Assembly (NCBI RefSeq): GCF_025655475.1
Contig: NZ_JAHTIK010000001.1
Coordinates: 2,641,477 to 2,690,870 of the forward strand
Length of the DNA: 49,394 nucleotides
Direction: 5' to 3'
Source: Kitasatospora sp. DSM 101779
Lineage (GTDB): Bacteria > Actinomycetota > Actinomycetes > Streptomycetales > Streptomycetaceae
Positions within the stretch are counted from its first letter, which is position 1. Each line of letters starts with the position of its first letter. Positions 19,434 to 31,906 of this stretch are shown here, one piece after another. The notes beneath the pieces are model-generated. The model was not told the DNA's origin, made no database searches, and worked only from the letters and a program-made list of their open reading frames with translations. Made by a program: the position numbers and the translations under genes.

Positions 19434-20414
19434 TCAGCTGAGCGCCATCTCGTCGGTGAGGTTGGCCTCCGTGCTCGGCAGCCCCAGCTCGGCGGCGCGC
19501 TTGTCGGCCATCGCCAGCAGGCGGCGGATCCGGCCGGCCACCGCGTCCTTGGTGAGCGGCGGGTCGGCCAGCGCGCCCAGCTCCTCCAGCGAGGCCTGCT
19601 TGTGCTGCATCCGCAGCTGGCCAGCGGCCGCCAGGTGCTCGGGCACCTCGTCGCCGAGGATCTCCAGCGCGCGCTGCACGCGCGCGCCCGCCGCGACCGC
19701 CGCGCGCGCCGAACGGCGCAGGTTGGCGTCGTCGAAGTTCGCGAGCCGGTTCGCGGTGGCGCGGACCTCGCGCCGCATGCGGCGCTCCTCCCACGCGAGC
19801 ACCGCCTCGTGCGCCCCCAGCCGGGTCAGCAGCGCGCCGATCGCGTCACCGTCCCGGATGACCACCCGGTCCACGCCGCGGACCTCGCGGGCCTTGGCCG
19901 GGATGCCGAGCCGGCGTGCCGCGCCGACCAGGGCGAGCGCCGCCTCGGAGCCGGGGCAGGTGATCTCCAGGGAGGAGGACCGGCCGGGCTCGGTGAGCGA
20001 GCCGTGCGCCAGGAAGGCACCGCGCCAGGCGGCCTCGGCGTCGCAGGTCGCACCGGACACCACGGCCGGCGGCAGCCCGCGGATCGGGCGCCCGCGGCCG
20101 TCCACCAGGCCGGTCTGCCGGGCCAGCAGCTCGCCGTCCTTGACCACCCGGACGACGTACCGGCTGCCGCGGCGCAGCCCGCCGGGCGCCATCACCACCA
20201 GGTCCGAGGAGTGCCCGAAGATCTCCAGCAGGTCCTTGCGCAGACGCCGGGCCGCGATGGCCGTGTCCAGCTCCGCCTCGATCACGATCCGGCCGCTCAC
20301 GATGTGCAGCCCGCCGGCGAACCGCAGGATCGCCGAGACCTCGGCCTTCCGGCAGCAGGCCCGGGTGACCGGGAGCCGGGAGATTTCGTCCTTCACCGCA
20401 GGAGTCATCGCCAT
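19434..20414 (-). CDS. whiA: DNA-binding sporulation regulator WhiA
   Basis: Conserved regulator that with WhiB controls aerial hyphal septation genes. 326 residues: an N-terminal segment, a LAGLIDADG-homing-endonuclease-like fold lacking nuclease residues ([20 protein letters not shown], about 120-240), and a C-terminal helix-turn-helix ([25 protein letters not shown]). I use ATG 20414 ([17 protein letters not shown]), the usual family start; ATG 20408 would overlap the yvcK stop as ATGA. Last gene of the uvrC-rapZ-yvcK-whiA row. Confidence 0.95.
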   Translation of the reverse strand: MAMTPAVKDEISRLPVTRACCRKAEVSAILRFAGGLHIVSGRIVIEAELDTAIAARRLRKDLLEIFGHSSDLVVMAPGGLRRGSRYVVRVVKDGELLARQTGLVDGRGRPIRGLPPAVVSGATCDAEAAWRGAFLAHGSLTEPGRSSSLEITCPGSEAALALVGAARRLGIPAKAREVRGVDRVVIRDGDAIGALLTRLGAHEAVLAWEERRMRREVRATANRLANFDDANLRRSARAAVAAGARVQRALEILGDEVPEHLAAAGQLRMQHKQASLEELGALADPPLTKDAVAGRIRRLLAMADKRAAELGLPSTEANLTDEMALS

Positions 20415-21481
20415 GGGCCGATCCTTCCATGTGTCCGGAAAATCCGGTCGTACGCAGCCGCCAGGAGCTCCGGGTCGTGTCGCGGGGTTCCGTCCGCCCG
20501 GGCGACCCGGCCCAGCACCAGGGCCGCGCCCATCCGCTCGGCGGCCTTCTCCAGTCCGGCCAGGTCGGCGAGGCCGAAGGCCCCACCGGTGACCGCCCGC
20601 TCGTCGACCAGCACGGCGTCGACGGCGAGGTCGGGCGCGTGGTCGGCGATCACGTCGAGGTGCCGCTGCGGGCTGAAGCCCTCCGTCTCGCCGGGCTGGG
20701 GCGCGAGGTTGAGGGTGAGCAGCCGGCGCGCGCGGGTCTCGACCAGCGCCTTGGCGAGCTCGGGCACCAGCAGGTGCGGCAGCACGCTGGTGAACCAGGA
20801 GCCCGGGCCGAGCACCACCCAGTCCGCCTCCAGCACGGCCTCGACCGCCTCGGGCACGGCCGGCGGCTCCTCCGGCAGCAGCCGGACCGACTGCACGGTG
20901 CCGGGGGTCACGGCGACGCTGGCCTGGCCGCGGACGGCGGTGAGCTCGTGCGGCCGGGCCGGGTCGTGCCCGCGGACCTCCGCCTCGATGTCCAGCGGGA
21001 CGGCCGACATCGGCAGCACCCGGCCCTGGACGTTGAGCAGCCGGCCCACCCAGTTGAGCGCCTCGACCGGGTCGCCGAGCTTCTCCCAGAGCGCGACGAT
21101 CAGCAGGTTGCCGACGGCGTGGCCGCCGAGGTCGCCGTCGCCGGTGAAGCGCTGCTGGATGACCTCGGACCAGGTGCGACCCCAGTCGTCGTCGCCACAG
21201 AGCGCGGCGAGCGCCTTGCGCAGGTCGCCCGGGGGCAGCACCCCGAGCTCGGTGCGCAGCCGCCCGCTGGAGCCGCCGTCGTCGGCGACGGTGACCACCG
21301 CGGTCAGCTCGTTGGTGAGCCGGCGCAGCGCGGACAGCGAGGCGGACAGCCCCTGGCCGCCGCCGAGCGCGGTGATCCTCGGCGCGCCGGGGCGCGACTT
21401 CTGGGCAGCCGGACTGCTTCCGGCCGGGGCTCGCTCGCCAGACCTCTGCTGGAACTGCCGTGCTGGCGAGTATCCCGTCAC
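20405..21481 (-). CDS. yvcK: Gluconeogenesis factor YvcK (CofD-like)
   Basis: 358-residue YvcK/CofD-like protein, in other bacteria a nucleotide-sugar-binding regulator of carbon and envelope metabolism. The key fold begins [19 protein letters not shown] and continues [13 protein letters not shown] and PPGDLRKAL, then [15 protein letters not shown]. About 35 hydrophilic residues precede the fold. GTG start at 21481. It overlaps whiA and follows rapZ by 73 bp, the arrangement seen widely in Gram-positive genomes. Confidence 0.93.
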   Translation of the reverse strand: MTGYSPARQFQQRSGERAPAGSSPAAQKSRPGAPRITALGGGQGLSASLSALRRLTNELTAVVTVADDGGSSGRLRTELGVLPPGDLRKALAALCGDDDWGRTWSEVIQQRFTGDGDLGGHAVGNLLIVALWEKLGDPVEALNWVGRLLNVQGRVLPMSAVPLDIEAEVRGHDPARPHELTAVRGQASVAVTPGTVQSVRLLPEEPPAVPEAVEAVLEADWVVLGPGSWFTSVLPHLLVPELAKALVETRARRLLTLNLAPQPGETEGFSPQRHLDVIADHAPDLAVDAVLVDERAVTGGAFGLADLAGLEKAAERMGAALVLGRVARADGTPRHDPELLAAAYDRIFRTHGRIGPWR

Positions 21482-21554
21482 ACCGACCCCATGTTCCTGT
21501 CTCGTGCTCCCGTGGGCGGGCCGGTGACGGCCCGGCCGGGTCAGCCCCGGCCGG

Positions 21555-22439
21555 TCACTCCCGGCCCATGTCGCGGTGGACGAGCACCGTTTCGACGCCG
21601 TCCGCGATCAGACGCCTGGTCAGCCGCTCGGACATGGCGACGCTGCGGTGCTTGCCACCGGTGCAGCCTACGGCAAGTGTCATGTAGCGCTTGCCTTCGC
21701 GGCGATACCCTTCGGTCACGATCTTCAGCAGCTCTGCGTAGCCGTCCAGGAACTCCTGGGCACCGGGCTGCTTGAACACGTAGTCGGCGACGTCGCTGTC
21801 GGTGCCGGTGTGGGCCCGCAGCTCGGGCACCCAGTGCGGGTTCGGCAGGAAGCGGCAGTCCACCACCAGGTCGGCGTCGACCGGCAGGCCGTACTTGAAG
21901 CCGAAGGACATCACGGTGGCGCGCAGCTCGGGCTCGTCGTGGTCGGCGAACTGGGCGTCGAGCTTGGCGCGCAGCTGGTGCACGTTGAGGTTGGAGGTGT
22001 CGATCACCAGGTCCGCCTCGCCGCGCAGGTCGCGCAGCAGCTCGCGCTCCTGGGCGATGCCGTCGACGATCCGGCCGTCGCCCTGCAGCGGGTGCGGGCG
22101 GCGGACGGATTCGAAGCGGCGCACCAGCGCCTCGTCCGAGGAGTCCAGGAAGACGACGCGCAGGCGCACGCCGCGCTTCTCCAGCTCCTCCAGCGAGGTG
22201 AGCAGGTCGTCGAAGAAGCTGCGGCCGCGGACGTCGACGACGGCGCCGATCCGGGGCACCGAGCCCTGCGAGCGGGCGCCGAGGTCCACCATGGTGGGGA
22301 TCAGCGCGGGCGGCAGGTTGTCCACCACGAACCAGCCCAGGTCCTCCAGGCACTTGGCCGCGGTGCTCCGGCCGGCGCCGGACATGCCGGAGATGATCAC
22401 CAGCTCCGGTGCGTTGTCGCCCACGTCGGACACGTTCAC
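21555..22439 (-). CDS. rapZ: RNase adapter / nucleotide-binding protein RapZ
   Basis: P-loop protein of the RapZ/YvcJ family. From GTG 22439 it is 294 residues. Walker A is VIISGMSGAGRSTAAKCLED near residue 20; other family blocks are FVVDNLPPALIPTM, DALVRRFE-like EALVRRFESVRRPHPLQ, and the C-terminal GCTGGKHRSVAMSERL. The start GTG overlaps the stop of a 41-codon ORF that itself overlaps uvrC. S. coelicolor RapZ, as I recall it, has a longer N-terminal tail, so part of the leader may have been lost from frame here. A longer frame to 22610 is Arg/Pro noise. Confidence 0.92.
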   Translation of the reverse strand: MNVSDVGDNAPELVIISGMSGAGRSTAAKCLEDLGWFVVDNLPPALIPTMVDLGARSQGSVPRIGAVVDVRGRSFFDDLLTSLEELEKRGVRLRVVFLDSSDEALVRRFESVRRPHPLQGDGRIVDGIAQERELLRDLRGEADLVIDTSNLNVHQLRAKLDAQFADHDEPELRATVMSFGFKYGLPVDADLVVDCRFLPNPHWVPELRAHTGTDSDVADYVFKQPGAQEFLDGYAELLKIVTEGYRREGKRYMTLAVGCTGGKHRSVAMSERLTRRLIADGVETVLVHRDMGRE

Positions 22440-22561
22440 TTCGGTTCCCCGCTCTCGGTGGTTCGCTTCGGAAGAACGCCCCGGACCCGGCGGTGCTTCC
22501 CGGCACCGCCGGCGGGGGCGGCGCCGGGGGCCGCGCGGCGACGGGCGTCTTCGGCCGTCAT
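22436..22561 (-). CDS. 41-codon ORF bridging uvrC and rapZ
   Basis: ATG 22561 overlaps the uvrC stop as ATGA; the ORF's TGA overlaps the rapZ GTG as GTGA. It encodes [16 protein letters not shown]... ending TTESGEPK, hydrophilic and unstructured, with mixed codon bias. It may be a coupling ORF that carries ribosomes from uvrC to rapZ, or the displaced N-terminal tail of an ancestral longer RapZ after a frameshift. No protein family recognised. Confidence 0.4.
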   Translation of the reverse strand: MTAEDARRRAAPGAAPAGGAGKHRRVRGVLPKRTTESGEPK

Positions 22562-24621
22562 GGCGTCTCCCGGGGTGCGCCGGCCCCGGCAGGGTCGGCG
22601 CTGTCGTCAATGATCTCGCCGGTGGCGGTGTTCACCGCGAGTGCGGCAGGTGGCCGGGAGGCCAACGCGGCCGCAACAGTCTCCGCGGTGCGGCGGCCGA
22701 TCCCGGGTACCTCGCACAGCTCGTCCACGGTGGCGGTCCGCAGCCGCTTGAGGGAGCCGAAGTGCTTGAGCAGTGCCTGGCGGCGGGTCTCGCCGAGGCC
22801 GGGCACTGCGTCCAGCCCGCCGGTGGTGAGGCGCTTGGAGCGCTTGGACCGCTGGTAGGCGATGGCGAAGCGGTGCGCCTCGTCGCGCACGCGCTGCAGC
22901 AGGTAGAGGCCCTCGCTGGTGCGCGGCAGCACGACCGGGTCGTCCTGGCCGGGCAGCCAGACCTCCTCCAGCCGCTTGGCGAGGCCGCAGAGGGCGACGT
23001 CGTCGATGCCGAGCTCGTCGAGGGCCCGGCGGGCGGCGGCGACCTGCGGCTGCCCGCCGTCGACGACCAGCAGCTGCGGCGGGTAGGCGAAGCGGCGGGG
23101 GCGGCCGGTCTCCGGGTCGACCGGGCCGGCCGCGGGGTCCTCGACCGGCTCGGCCGTGCCGTCGATGCCGTCGGGCGCCTCGTCGGTGCCGGTGTCCTCG
23201 GGGACGGCCCACTCACCGGTCTGCTCGCGCTCCTGGAGGTAGCGGCGGAAGCGGCGGCCGATCACCTCGTGCATCGAGCGGACGTCGTCCTGACCGGCGA
23301 AGCCCCTGATCTGGAAGCGCCGGTACTCGCTCTTGCGGGCCAGGCCGTCCTCGAAGACGACCATCGAGGCGACCACGTCCTCGCCCTGCAGGTGGGAGAT
23401 GTCGAAGCACTCGATGCGCAGCGGCACGGAGTCGAGCTCCAGCGCGTCGGCGATCTCCTGGAGGGCGCGGCTGCGGGTGGTGAGGTCGGAGGCGCGCTTG
23501 GTCTTGTGCAGCGCGAGCGCCTGCTGGGCGTTCCGGTGCACGGTGGCCATCAGGTCCTTCTTGTCGCCGCGCTGCGGGACGCGCAGGTCGACCTGGGCGC
23601 CGCGCAGGCCGGTGAGCCACTCGCGGACGGGACCGGACGGTTCGGGCAGGGCCGGGACGAGCACCTCGCGGGGCACGTTCTCGGTGCCGGAACCGTACAG
23701 CTGCTGCAGGGCGTGCTCGACCAGGGAGGCGGTGTCGACGTCCTCGACGCGGTCGGTGACCCAGCCGCGCTGGCCGCGGACCCGGCCGCCGCGGACGTGG
23801 AAGATCTGGACGGCGGCCTCCAGCTCGTCCTCGGCGAGGGCGAGCACGTCGGCGTCGGTGCCGTCCGCGAGGACGACGGCGTTCTTCTCCATGGCGCGCT
23901 TGAGGGCGCCGATGTCGTCGCGCAGCCGGGCCGCCTTCTCGTACTCCATGGCGGCGGCGGCCTCCTGCATCTGCTGCTCCAGGCGGCGCAGGTGGCCCCC
24001 GGTGCGGCCGGCCATGAAGTCGCAGAACTCCTCGGCGAGGGCGCGGTGCTCGTCGGCGGAGACCTTGCCGACGCAGGGCGCGGCGCACTTGCCGATGTAG
24101 CCGAGCAGGCAGGGCCGGCCGACCTGGCTCGCGCGCTTGAAGACGCCGTTGGAGCAGGTGCGGACGGGGAAGACGCGGAGCAGCAGGTCGACGGTCTCGC
24201 GGATGGCCCAGGCGTGGCCGTACGGGCCGAAGTAGCGCACGCCCTTCTTGTGCGCCCCCCGCATGACCTGCACGCGGGGGAATTCCTCGTTGAGGGTGAC
24301 GGCGAGCTCGGGGTAGCTCTTGTCGTCGCGGTACTTGACGTTGAAGCGGGGGTCGAACTCCTTGATCCAGGAGTACTCCAGCTGCAGCGCCTCGACCTCG
24401 GTGCCGACCACCGTCCACTCGACCGAGGCGGCGGTGGTGACCATCGTGGCCGTGCGCGGGTGCAGGCCGGCGAGGTCCTGGAAGTAGGAGGAGAGCCGCG
24501 GGCGCAGGCTCTTGGCCTTGCCGACGTAGATGACCCGGCCGTGCTCGTCGCGGAACCGGTACACCCCGGGTGAGAGCGGGATCGCACCGGGCGCCGGACG
24601 GTAGGTGGACGGGTCTGCCAT
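22558..24621 (-). CDS. uvrC: Excinuclease ABC subunit UvrC
   Basis: Dual-incision nuclease of nucleotide excision repair. 687 residues: N-terminal GIY-YIG domain ([21 protein letters not shown]), UVR UvrB-binding motif around residues 205-240 ([23 protein letters not shown] with short gaps), RNase H-like 5'-incision domain with [17 protein letters not shown], and C-terminal helix-hairpin-helix pair ([32 protein letters not shown]). An acidic Pro/Gly-rich insert of about 45 residues (near 468-510) interrupts the RNase H domain before [14 protein letters not shown] 24621. First gene of the row to whiA. Confidence 0.95.
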   Translation of the reverse strand: MADPSTYRPAPGAIPLSPGVYRFRDEHGRVIYVGKAKSLRPRLSSYFQDLAGLHPRTATMVTTAASVEWTVVGTEVEALQLEYSWIKEFDPRFNVKYRDDKSYPELAVTLNEEFPRVQVMRGAHKKGVRYFGPYGHAWAIRETVDLLLRVFPVRTCSNGVFKRASQVGRPCLLGYIGKCAAPCVGKVSADEHRALAEEFCDFMAGRTGGHLRRLEQQMQEAAAAMEYEKAARLRDDIGALKRAMEKNAVVLADGTDADVLALAEDELEAAVQIFHVRGGRVRGQRGWVTDRVEDVDTASLVEHALQQLYGSGTENVPREVLVPALPEPSGPVREWLTGLRGAQVDLRVPQRGDKKDLMATVHRNAQQALALHKTKRASDLTTRSRALQEIADALELDSVPLRIECFDISHLQGEDVVASMVVFEDGLARKSEYRRFQIRGFAGQDDVRSMHEVIGRRFRRYLQEREQTGEWAVPEDTGTDEAPDGIDGTAEPVEDPAAGPVDPETGRPRRFAYPPQLLVVDGGQPQVAAARRALDELGIDDVALCGLAKRLEEVWLPGQDDPVVLPRTSEGLYLLQRVRDEAHRFAIAYQRSKRSKRLTTGGLDAVPGLGETRRQALLKHFGSLKRLRTATVDELCEVPGIGRRTAETVAAALASRPPAALAVNTATGEIIDDSADPAGAGAPRETP

Positions 24622-24687
24622 GCCCCTACCGTACCGACTGCCGATGACCCCCCGTGGCCGGTTTCCCGGGGTGCGGCCGCGAACCGG

Positions 24688-25191
24688 TCAGACCGTTGTG
24701 ACCTGGACGTTGTTGTTGACGACGGCCACCTTGTAGGAGGGCAGCGGCTTGGGCGCCGGGCCGCCCTCGACGGCGCCGTCGGTGATCGAGAAGCGGCTGC
24801 CGTGGCAGGGGCAGTCGATCGTCTTGTCCTTGACCTCGTCGACGATGCAGCCGGCGTGGGTGCACTTGGCGCTGAACGCCTTGTACTCGCCCGCGGCGGG
24901 CTGGGTGACCACGACCTTCTGGTCGCGGAAGACCTTGCCGCCGCCGACCGGGATGTCGGCGGCCGGGCCGAGGTCGACCGGGGCCGCGTTCTGCGCCTGG
25001 GCACCGCCGGAACCGCCCGTGGAACCGGACGAGCCGGACGAGCCCGAGGAGGACGAGGACGAGCAGCCGGTGACCGCGACGGTGCCGCCCGCGGCGAGCA
25101 CGGCGGCCGCGCCGCACAGCAGGGTGCGGCGGGAGGCGGCGGGGCCGCGGTCGGTCTCGGCGGCGGACGCGGTGGCGACGGGCTCGTTCAT
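24688..25191 (-). CDS. Exported Rieske (2Fe-2S) lipoprotein
   Basis: 167 residues. The N-terminus has a twin-arginine signal ([17 protein letters not shown]) ending in a lipobox-like VTGC, then a Ser/Gly linker of about 25 residues. The C-terminal Rieske domain has both cluster motifs, CTHAGC and CPCHGSRF, supplying two Cys and two His. It is folded with its cluster, exported by Tat and probably lipid-anchored outside the membrane. It is too small for a bc1 Rieske subunit; the electron partner is unknown. ATG 25191 has GAGGAG upstream, and TAGACT at 25233-25238 is a possible -10 element. Confidence 0.88.
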   Translation of the reverse strand: MNEPVATASAAETDRGPAASRRTLLCGAAAVLAAGGTVAVTGCSSSSSSGSSGSSGSTGGSGGAQAQNAAPVDLGPAADIPVGGGKVFRDQKVVVTQPAAGEYKAFSAKCTHAGCIVDEVKDKTIDCPCHGSRFSITDGAVEGGPAPKPLPSYKVAVVNNNVQVTTV

Positions 25192-25232
25192 GCGGGCGGC
25201 TCCTCGGACGCGGGTACGGGCGGACCGACCGC

Positions 25233-25238
25233 AGTCTA
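25233..25238 (-). promoter_or_regulatory. Possible -10 element of Rieske gene
   Basis: TAGACT on the minus strand, about 42 nt before the ATG; no clear -35. Confidence 0.35.
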
Positions 25239-25285
25239 TGCGCCGTACCTGGGCGTTCCGCCCGGCCGAGCGGTACTGACACACC

Positions 25286-25316
25286 ACCTCCCCGGCCGGC
25301 CGGGGGCCGGGGAGGT
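25286..25316 (-). terminator. Terminator hairpin of uvrA
   Basis: Perfect 12-bp stem ACCTCCCCGGCC (25286-25297) with complement 25305-25316 and 7-nt loop, about 20 nt after the uvrA stop. Confidence 0.8.
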
Positions 25317-25335
25317 TCGGTGAGCGTGTGCCCCG

Positions 25336-28269
<2,934 letters not shown>

Positions 28270-28694
28270 TGCTTCTGGCGCCTTTCTCCGGGGAGGTGGG
28301 GCTTCGGGGGGACTTCTGGAAGCTGCAGGACGTCGGGCTTGGGGCTTCTGGGCATGCGTACGGGCGGTCGGCGCGTCCTCGGATCCCACCGCGGCCCGGC
28401 CCTGGCGGCAGCGGCCGCCTCGGCGGCGGCCGCGAACAAGCCCCAGGGAAGGCAACCAGCTGGACGAGCGATTTCTTCCGACTCGGGACAGTAAGCCTAT
28501 AGCGCAGGCGTTCGAATATCGACCTTGTCCAGTGGGGACCACCCGAATGAGTGACGCGGCCTCGACACGTTGATCGCCGGCGCGGGGAAAGCCGCTGCTC
28601 GGCGCGGTCGGCGGGCGGTAGCGTCGCCGTGACAACGACCGGCGGCCCCCGCGGGAAACGCCGGACGCACCACGGCACCACCCGGGAGACCGCC
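28270..28694. other. Divergent uvrA / mycothiol isomerase intergenic region
   Basis: 425 bases. On the minus strand it holds the putative uvrA promoter (28494-28522), implying a leader of about 215 nt. On the plus strand TAGCGT at 28619-28624 may be the -10 of the gene at 28695. I see no LexA palindrome and no RNA gene; the short open frames have no convincing start signals. Confidence 0.5.
28494..28522 (-). promoter_or_regulatory. Putative uvrA promoter
   Basis: Minus strand -35 TCGATA (28517-28522, 4 of 6 to TTGACA), 17-nt spacer, -10 TAGGCT (28494-28499). The spacer includes a TTCGAA palindrome. Confidence 0.45.
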
Positions 28695-29480
28695 ATGACC
28701 GACCCCGCAGCCGCCGGCATCCTGCCCGAGGAGGCGGCCGCCAGGGCCGCCGAGAGCCTCAAGGCCGTCGCCGAGGGCACCGATCACCTGCTGCGCACCG
28801 TCGCCGACCTCGCCCCGGACGACGTCGCCGGCCCGTCCGCACTGCCCGGCTGGACCCGGGGGCACGTGCTGGCCCACCTGTCGCGCAACGCCGACTCCCT
28901 GGTGAACCTGCTGGAGACCGCCCGCACCGGCGTGGACGTCCCGCAGTACGCGAGCCCGGAGGCACGCGAGCAGGGCATCCGGGAAGGCGCCGGCCGCCCG
29001 CTCGACGAGCAGCTCGCCGACCTGCGGCGGACCGCCGAGCGGCTGGCCGCAGCCGCCGAGAGCCTGCCGGACACCGCCTGGACGGTGCCGCTGCGGCACC
29101 GCACCGGCTACGTCTTCCCCGCCTACGACGTGCCCTGGAAGCGGCTGATGGAGGTCGAGTACCACCACGTCGACCTGGACGCCGGCTACACCCCCGCGCA
29201 CTGGCCGGAGTCCTTCGCCTCCGCCGAGCTGGCCCGCCTCGCCGGCCGGCTGGACGGCGTCGAGGGGCTGCCCGGCGTCGCGCTCACCGCCGAGGACACC
29301 GGGGCGGTGGCCAGGATCGGCGAGCCGGCCGGCCCCGAGCTGGCCGTGGAGGGCCCCGTCCGGGCGCTCACGGCCTGGCTCTCCGGTCGCTCCGACGGCG
29401 ACGGCCTGCAGGTGCACCGGGCCGGTGTGCTGCTGCCCGACCCGCGGACCGTGCTGCCGCAGCTTCCGCCGCTGAACTGA
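28695..29480 (+). CDS. Maleylpyruvate isomerase family mycothiol-dependent enzyme
   Basis: 261-residue DinB-fold protein of the mycothiol-dependent MDMPI family. Metal-binding His are seen in [16 protein letters not shown] (about residue 56) and [12 protein letters not shown] (about residue 158). The C-terminal third is the smaller second domain ending in [13 protein letters not shown]. Family members use mycothiol, the actinobacterial thiol, in isomerisation or detoxification; the substrate here is not evident, as no gentisate genes are near. It is followed 84 bp later by a beta-lactamase-fold hydrolase, possibly the same operon. Confidence 0.88.
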   Translation: MTDPAAAGILPEEAAARAAESLKAVAEGTDHLLRTVADLAPDDVAGPSALPGWTRGHVLAHLSRNADSLVNLLETARTGVDVPQYASPEAREQGIREGAGRPLDEQLADLRRTAERLAAAAESLPDTAWTVPLRHRTGYVFPAYDVPWKRLMEVEYHHVDLDAGYTPAHWPESFASAELARLAGRLDGVEGLPGVALTAEDTGAVARIGEPAGPELAVEGPVRALTAWLSGRSDGDGLQVHRAGVLLPDPRTVLPQLPPLN

Positions 29481-29564
29481 ACAGGCGATGATGCAGGTGA
29501 CGGACTCTCAGCCGGCACCCGGTCGCACCGCGGTGCCCGGCCACGACGATCGAGGAGCAGAGCG

Positions 29565-30218
29565 ATGACCTACCACGGAGCGGTCAAGGTCGGCGGCCCG
29601 CCCGACGTGCGGGAGCTCGCCCACCTGATCGTCACCAAGGTGGCGGTCGGCCCGTACGACAACAACGCCTACCTGCTGCGCTGCCGCGCCACCGACGAGC
29701 AGTTGCTGATCGACGCGGCCGCCGACGCCCCCACCCTGCTGGAGACGGTCGGCGACAGCCTGGCCACGGTCGTCACCACGCACCGGCACCACGACCACTG
29801 GGCCGCGCTGGCCGAGGTGGTGGCCGTCACCGGCGCCCGCACCGCGGCGGGCCGGATCGACGCCGAGGCCATCGACGTCCCCACCGAGCTGCTGCTGGAC
29901 GACGGCGACGTGCTGCGGGTCGGCCAGGTCGAGCTCACCGTGCGCAAGCTGGTGGGCCACACCCCCGGCGCGATCGTGCTGATCTACGACGACCCGCAGG
30001 GCCATCCGCACGTGTTCACCGGCGACTGCCTCTTCCCCGGCGGCGTCGGCAACACCTGGAAGGACCCTGAGGCCTTCGCCAGTCTCTTCCGCGACGTCAA
30101 CGAGAAGATCTTCGACGTGCTGCCGGACGAGGCCTGGGTGTACCCCGGCCACGGCAACGACACCACGCTCGGCACCGAGCGCCCGCACCTCGGCGAGTGG
30201 CGCGAGCGCGGCTGGTGA
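29565..30218 (+). CDS. MBL-fold metallo-hydrolase
   Basis: 217 residues. The metal motif is THRHHDHW (about residues 73-80), with a later His in VGHTPGAIVL and Asp in TGDCLFPGG, then a final His in YPGHGNDTTLG, matching glyoxalase II / persulfide-dioxygenase-like hydrolases. Next to a mycothiol-dependent enzyme, hydrolysis of a thioester such as S-lactoylmycothiol is a reasonable inference but unproven. ATG 29565 has GAGGAGCAG upstream. The stop is 7 nt before the CYTH gene. Confidence 0.88.
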   Translation: MTYHGAVKVGGPPDVRELAHLIVTKVAVGPYDNNAYLLRCRATDEQLLIDAAADAPTLLETVGDSLATVVTTHRHHDHWAALAEVVAVTGARTAAGRIDAEAIDVPTELLLDDGDVLRVGQVELTVRKLVGHTPGAIVLIYDDPQGHPHVFTGDCLFPGGVGNTWKDPEAFASLFRDVNEKIFDVLPDEAWVYPGHGNDTTLGTERPHLGEWRERGW

Positions 30219-30225
30219 CCGCCGG

Positions 30226-30825
30226 ATGAGCGGAGGTGCGCGGCGGGGCCGCGCGGTCGAGGCCGAGCTCAAGGCCGTCGTCCGCGACCCCACCGCCCTC
30301 CGGGCCCGGCTCGACGCCCTGGCCGGTCCCGGCCGGGCCGAGGTGTACCGGGACACCTACTACGACCTGCCGGACGGCTCGCTGGCCCACGGCGACCGCG
30401 AGCTGCGGCTGCGCACCGTCACCGGCCCGGCGGACAGCCGCACCCTGCTGACCTGGAAGGACGCCCGGGTCGACGCGGTCTCCGGCGCCAAGCCGGAGGC
30501 CGAGACGGCCGTCACCGATCCGGCGGGCGCCGCCGCGGTGCTGCGGGGCCTCGGCTACCGGCCGGTGCTGGCCTTCGAGAAGCACTGCCGCAACCACACG
30601 CTGCACCGGGACGGCCGCGACCTGCTGGCCACCCTGGTCGAGGTCCCGGAGCTCGCCGGGGCCTTCCTGGAGGTGGAGACGGTCTGCGGCGAGGACGAGC
30701 TGCCGGCGGCACTGGCGGCCGTCCGCGGTGTGCTCGCCGAGCTCGGCGTGCCGCCCGCGGACCTCACGGCCGAGGCGTACACCGACGCGGTGGCCGCCGC
30801 ACGCGGACGCAGCGGCGGGGTGTGA
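30226..30825 (+). CDS. CYTH domain protein (class IV adenylate cyclase / thiamine-triphosphatase fold)
   Basis: 199 residues. The CYTH signature ExExK is present as VEAELKAVV near the start, followed by YYDLPDGSL, RELRLRTV and LTWKDARVDAV, and the later FEKHCRNHTL, LVEVPELAGAFLEVET, giving the basic and acidic residues of the tunnel fold. Such proteins act on triphosphates; many are inorganic or organic triphosphatases and some are CyaB adenylate cyclases. It is 7 nt after the MBL hydrolase and thus co-transcribed. Confidence 0.85.
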   Translation: MSGGARRGRAVEAELKAVVRDPTALRARLDALAGPGRAEVYRDTYYDLPDGSLAHGDRELRLRTVTGPADSRTLLTWKDARVDAVSGAKPEAETAVTDPAGAAAVLRGLGYRPVLAFEKHCRNHTLHRDGRDLLATLVEVPELAGAFLEVETVCGEDELPAALAAVRGVLAELGVPPADLTAEAYTDAVAAARGRSGGV

Positions 30826-30856
30826 CCGGTCCCCGCGGTCGCACCCCGCCGCTGCG
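30808..30856. terminator. Bidirectional hairpin between CYTH gene and terC-like gene
   Basis: Perfect 15-bp stem CGCAGCGGCGGGGTG (30808-30822) and complement 30842-30856; the loop contains an inner GACCG/CGGTC pair. The left arm is the last coding sequence of the CYTH gene. Confidence 0.8.
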
Positions 30857-30868
30857 GGATCGGGTGGG

Positions 30869-31858
30869 TCAGACGTCCGCGCCGTCGCGCTCGTCCGCCG
30901 ATTCGAGGGCCGCGCGCTCCTGCCGGCGGGAGGCGATCAGGCTGGTGACGGTGGTGACGGCGAGCACCGCCACGATGAACCCCAGCGAGACGCCGATGCT
31001 GACCTCCGGCACGTGCACGCCGCTCTCGTGCAGCGCGTGCAGTACCAGCTTGACGCCGATGAAGCCGAGGATCACCGACAGGCCGTAGGCGAGGTGGACC
31101 AGCTTCTTCAGCAGGCCGCCGATCAGGAAGTACAGCTGGCGCAGGCCCATCAGCGCGAAGGCGTTCGCGGTGAACACGATGTACGGGTCCTGGGTCAGGC
31201 CGAAGATCGCGGGGATCGAGTCCAGGGCGAACAGCACGTCGGTGGTGCCGATCGCCAGCATGACGATCAGCATCGGGGTCATCAGCCGGCGGCCGTTCTC
31301 CACGACGAAGAGCTTGGTGCCGTGGTACTTGTCGGTCGCCGGGAAGCGCTTCTCGATCGCCTTGAGCAGGCGGTTCTCCTCGAACTCCTCCTCCTCGTCG
31401 GAGCGGGCGTCCTGGATGAGCTTCCAGGCCGTCCAGACGAGGAAGGCGCCGAAGATGTAGAAGACCCACGAGAAGGTGGAGACCAGGGCCGCGCCGCCGG
31501 CGATGAAGACCGCCCGCAGCACCAGCGCGATGATCACGCCGAACATCAGCACGCGCTGCTGGTAGATCCGCGGCACCGCGAACTTGCCCATGATCAGGAT
31601 GAAGACGAAGAGGTTGTCGACGCTCAGCGACTTCTCGGTGATGTATCCGGCGAAGAACTCGCTCGCGGGCTGCGAGCCGTACTGCTTCCAGAGGAACGCG
31701 CCGAACAGCACGGCGAGGACGATCCAGACGACCGTCCAGATCCCGGCCTCCTTGACGGAGACCTCGTGCGGTTTGCGGCCGCCGATGAAGAAGTCGGCCA
31801 CGATCAGGGCGACCAGCACCCCGATCGTGCCGATCCACAGGCCAAGGGAAACGTCCAC
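30869..31858 (-). CDS. TerC/Alx family metal homeostasis membrane protein
   Basis: 329 residues with about nine membrane helices. Alx-type landmarks are EFFAGYITEKSLSVDNLFVF, the acidic loop ARSDEEEEFEENRLLKAIEK, and AIGTTDVLFALDSIPAIFGL with intramembrane Asp residues. E. coli Alx and Bacillus TerC homologues export manganese and are controlled by yybP-ykoY riboswitches, which fits the RNA directly upstream here. GTG 31858 has GGAGGAGC upstream; a longer frame to 31897 would cover that ribosome site and part of the riboswitch. Inferred role: Mn2+ efflux or loading of exported metalloenzymes. Confidence 0.92.
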   Translation of the reverse strand: MDVSLGLWIGTIGVLVALIVADFFIGGRKPHEVSVKEAGIWTVVWIVLAVLFGAFLWKQYGSQPASEFFAGYITEKSLSVDNLFVFILIMGKFAVPRIYQQRVLMFGVIIALVLRAVFIAGGAALVSTFSWVFYIFGAFLVWTAWKLIQDARSDEEEEFEENRLLKAIEKRFPATDKYHGTKLFVVENGRRLMTPMLIVMLAIGTTDVLFALDSIPAIFGLTQDPYIVFTANAFALMGLRQLYFLIGGLLKKLVHLAYGLSVILGFIGVKLVLHALHESGVHVPEVSIGVSLGFIVAVLAVTTVTSLIASRRQERAALESADERDGADV

Positions 31859-31865
31859 GTCTGCT

Positions 31866-31906
31866 CCTCCGGCAGGTAGGCGAACAGGCATCGTCACTGC
31901 CGGAGG
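31866..31906 (-). promoter_or_regulatory. Shine-Dalgarno-sequestering switch helix
   Basis: On the minus strand CCTCCGGCAG (31906-31897) is perfectly complementary to CTGCCGGAGG (31875-31866), which contains the terC Shine-Dalgarno. The first six bases are also the 3' strand of aptamer helix P1, so the two folds exclude each other. Predicted result: metal-bound aptamer holds P1 and frees the ribosome site (translational ON). Confidence 0.7.

Noticed and set aside
19434..20414. Homing endonuclease or mobile intron
   Set aside because: The LAGLIDADG-like fold belongs to WhiA, which lacks nuclease residues and lies in its conserved gene neighbourhood.
28505..28545. LexA or PafBC damage box near uvrA
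   Set aside because: TTCGAATATCGA is not a CGAAC-N4-GTTCG LexA site, and TTGTCCAGTG has an extra base relative to TTGTCRGTG and points away from uvrA.
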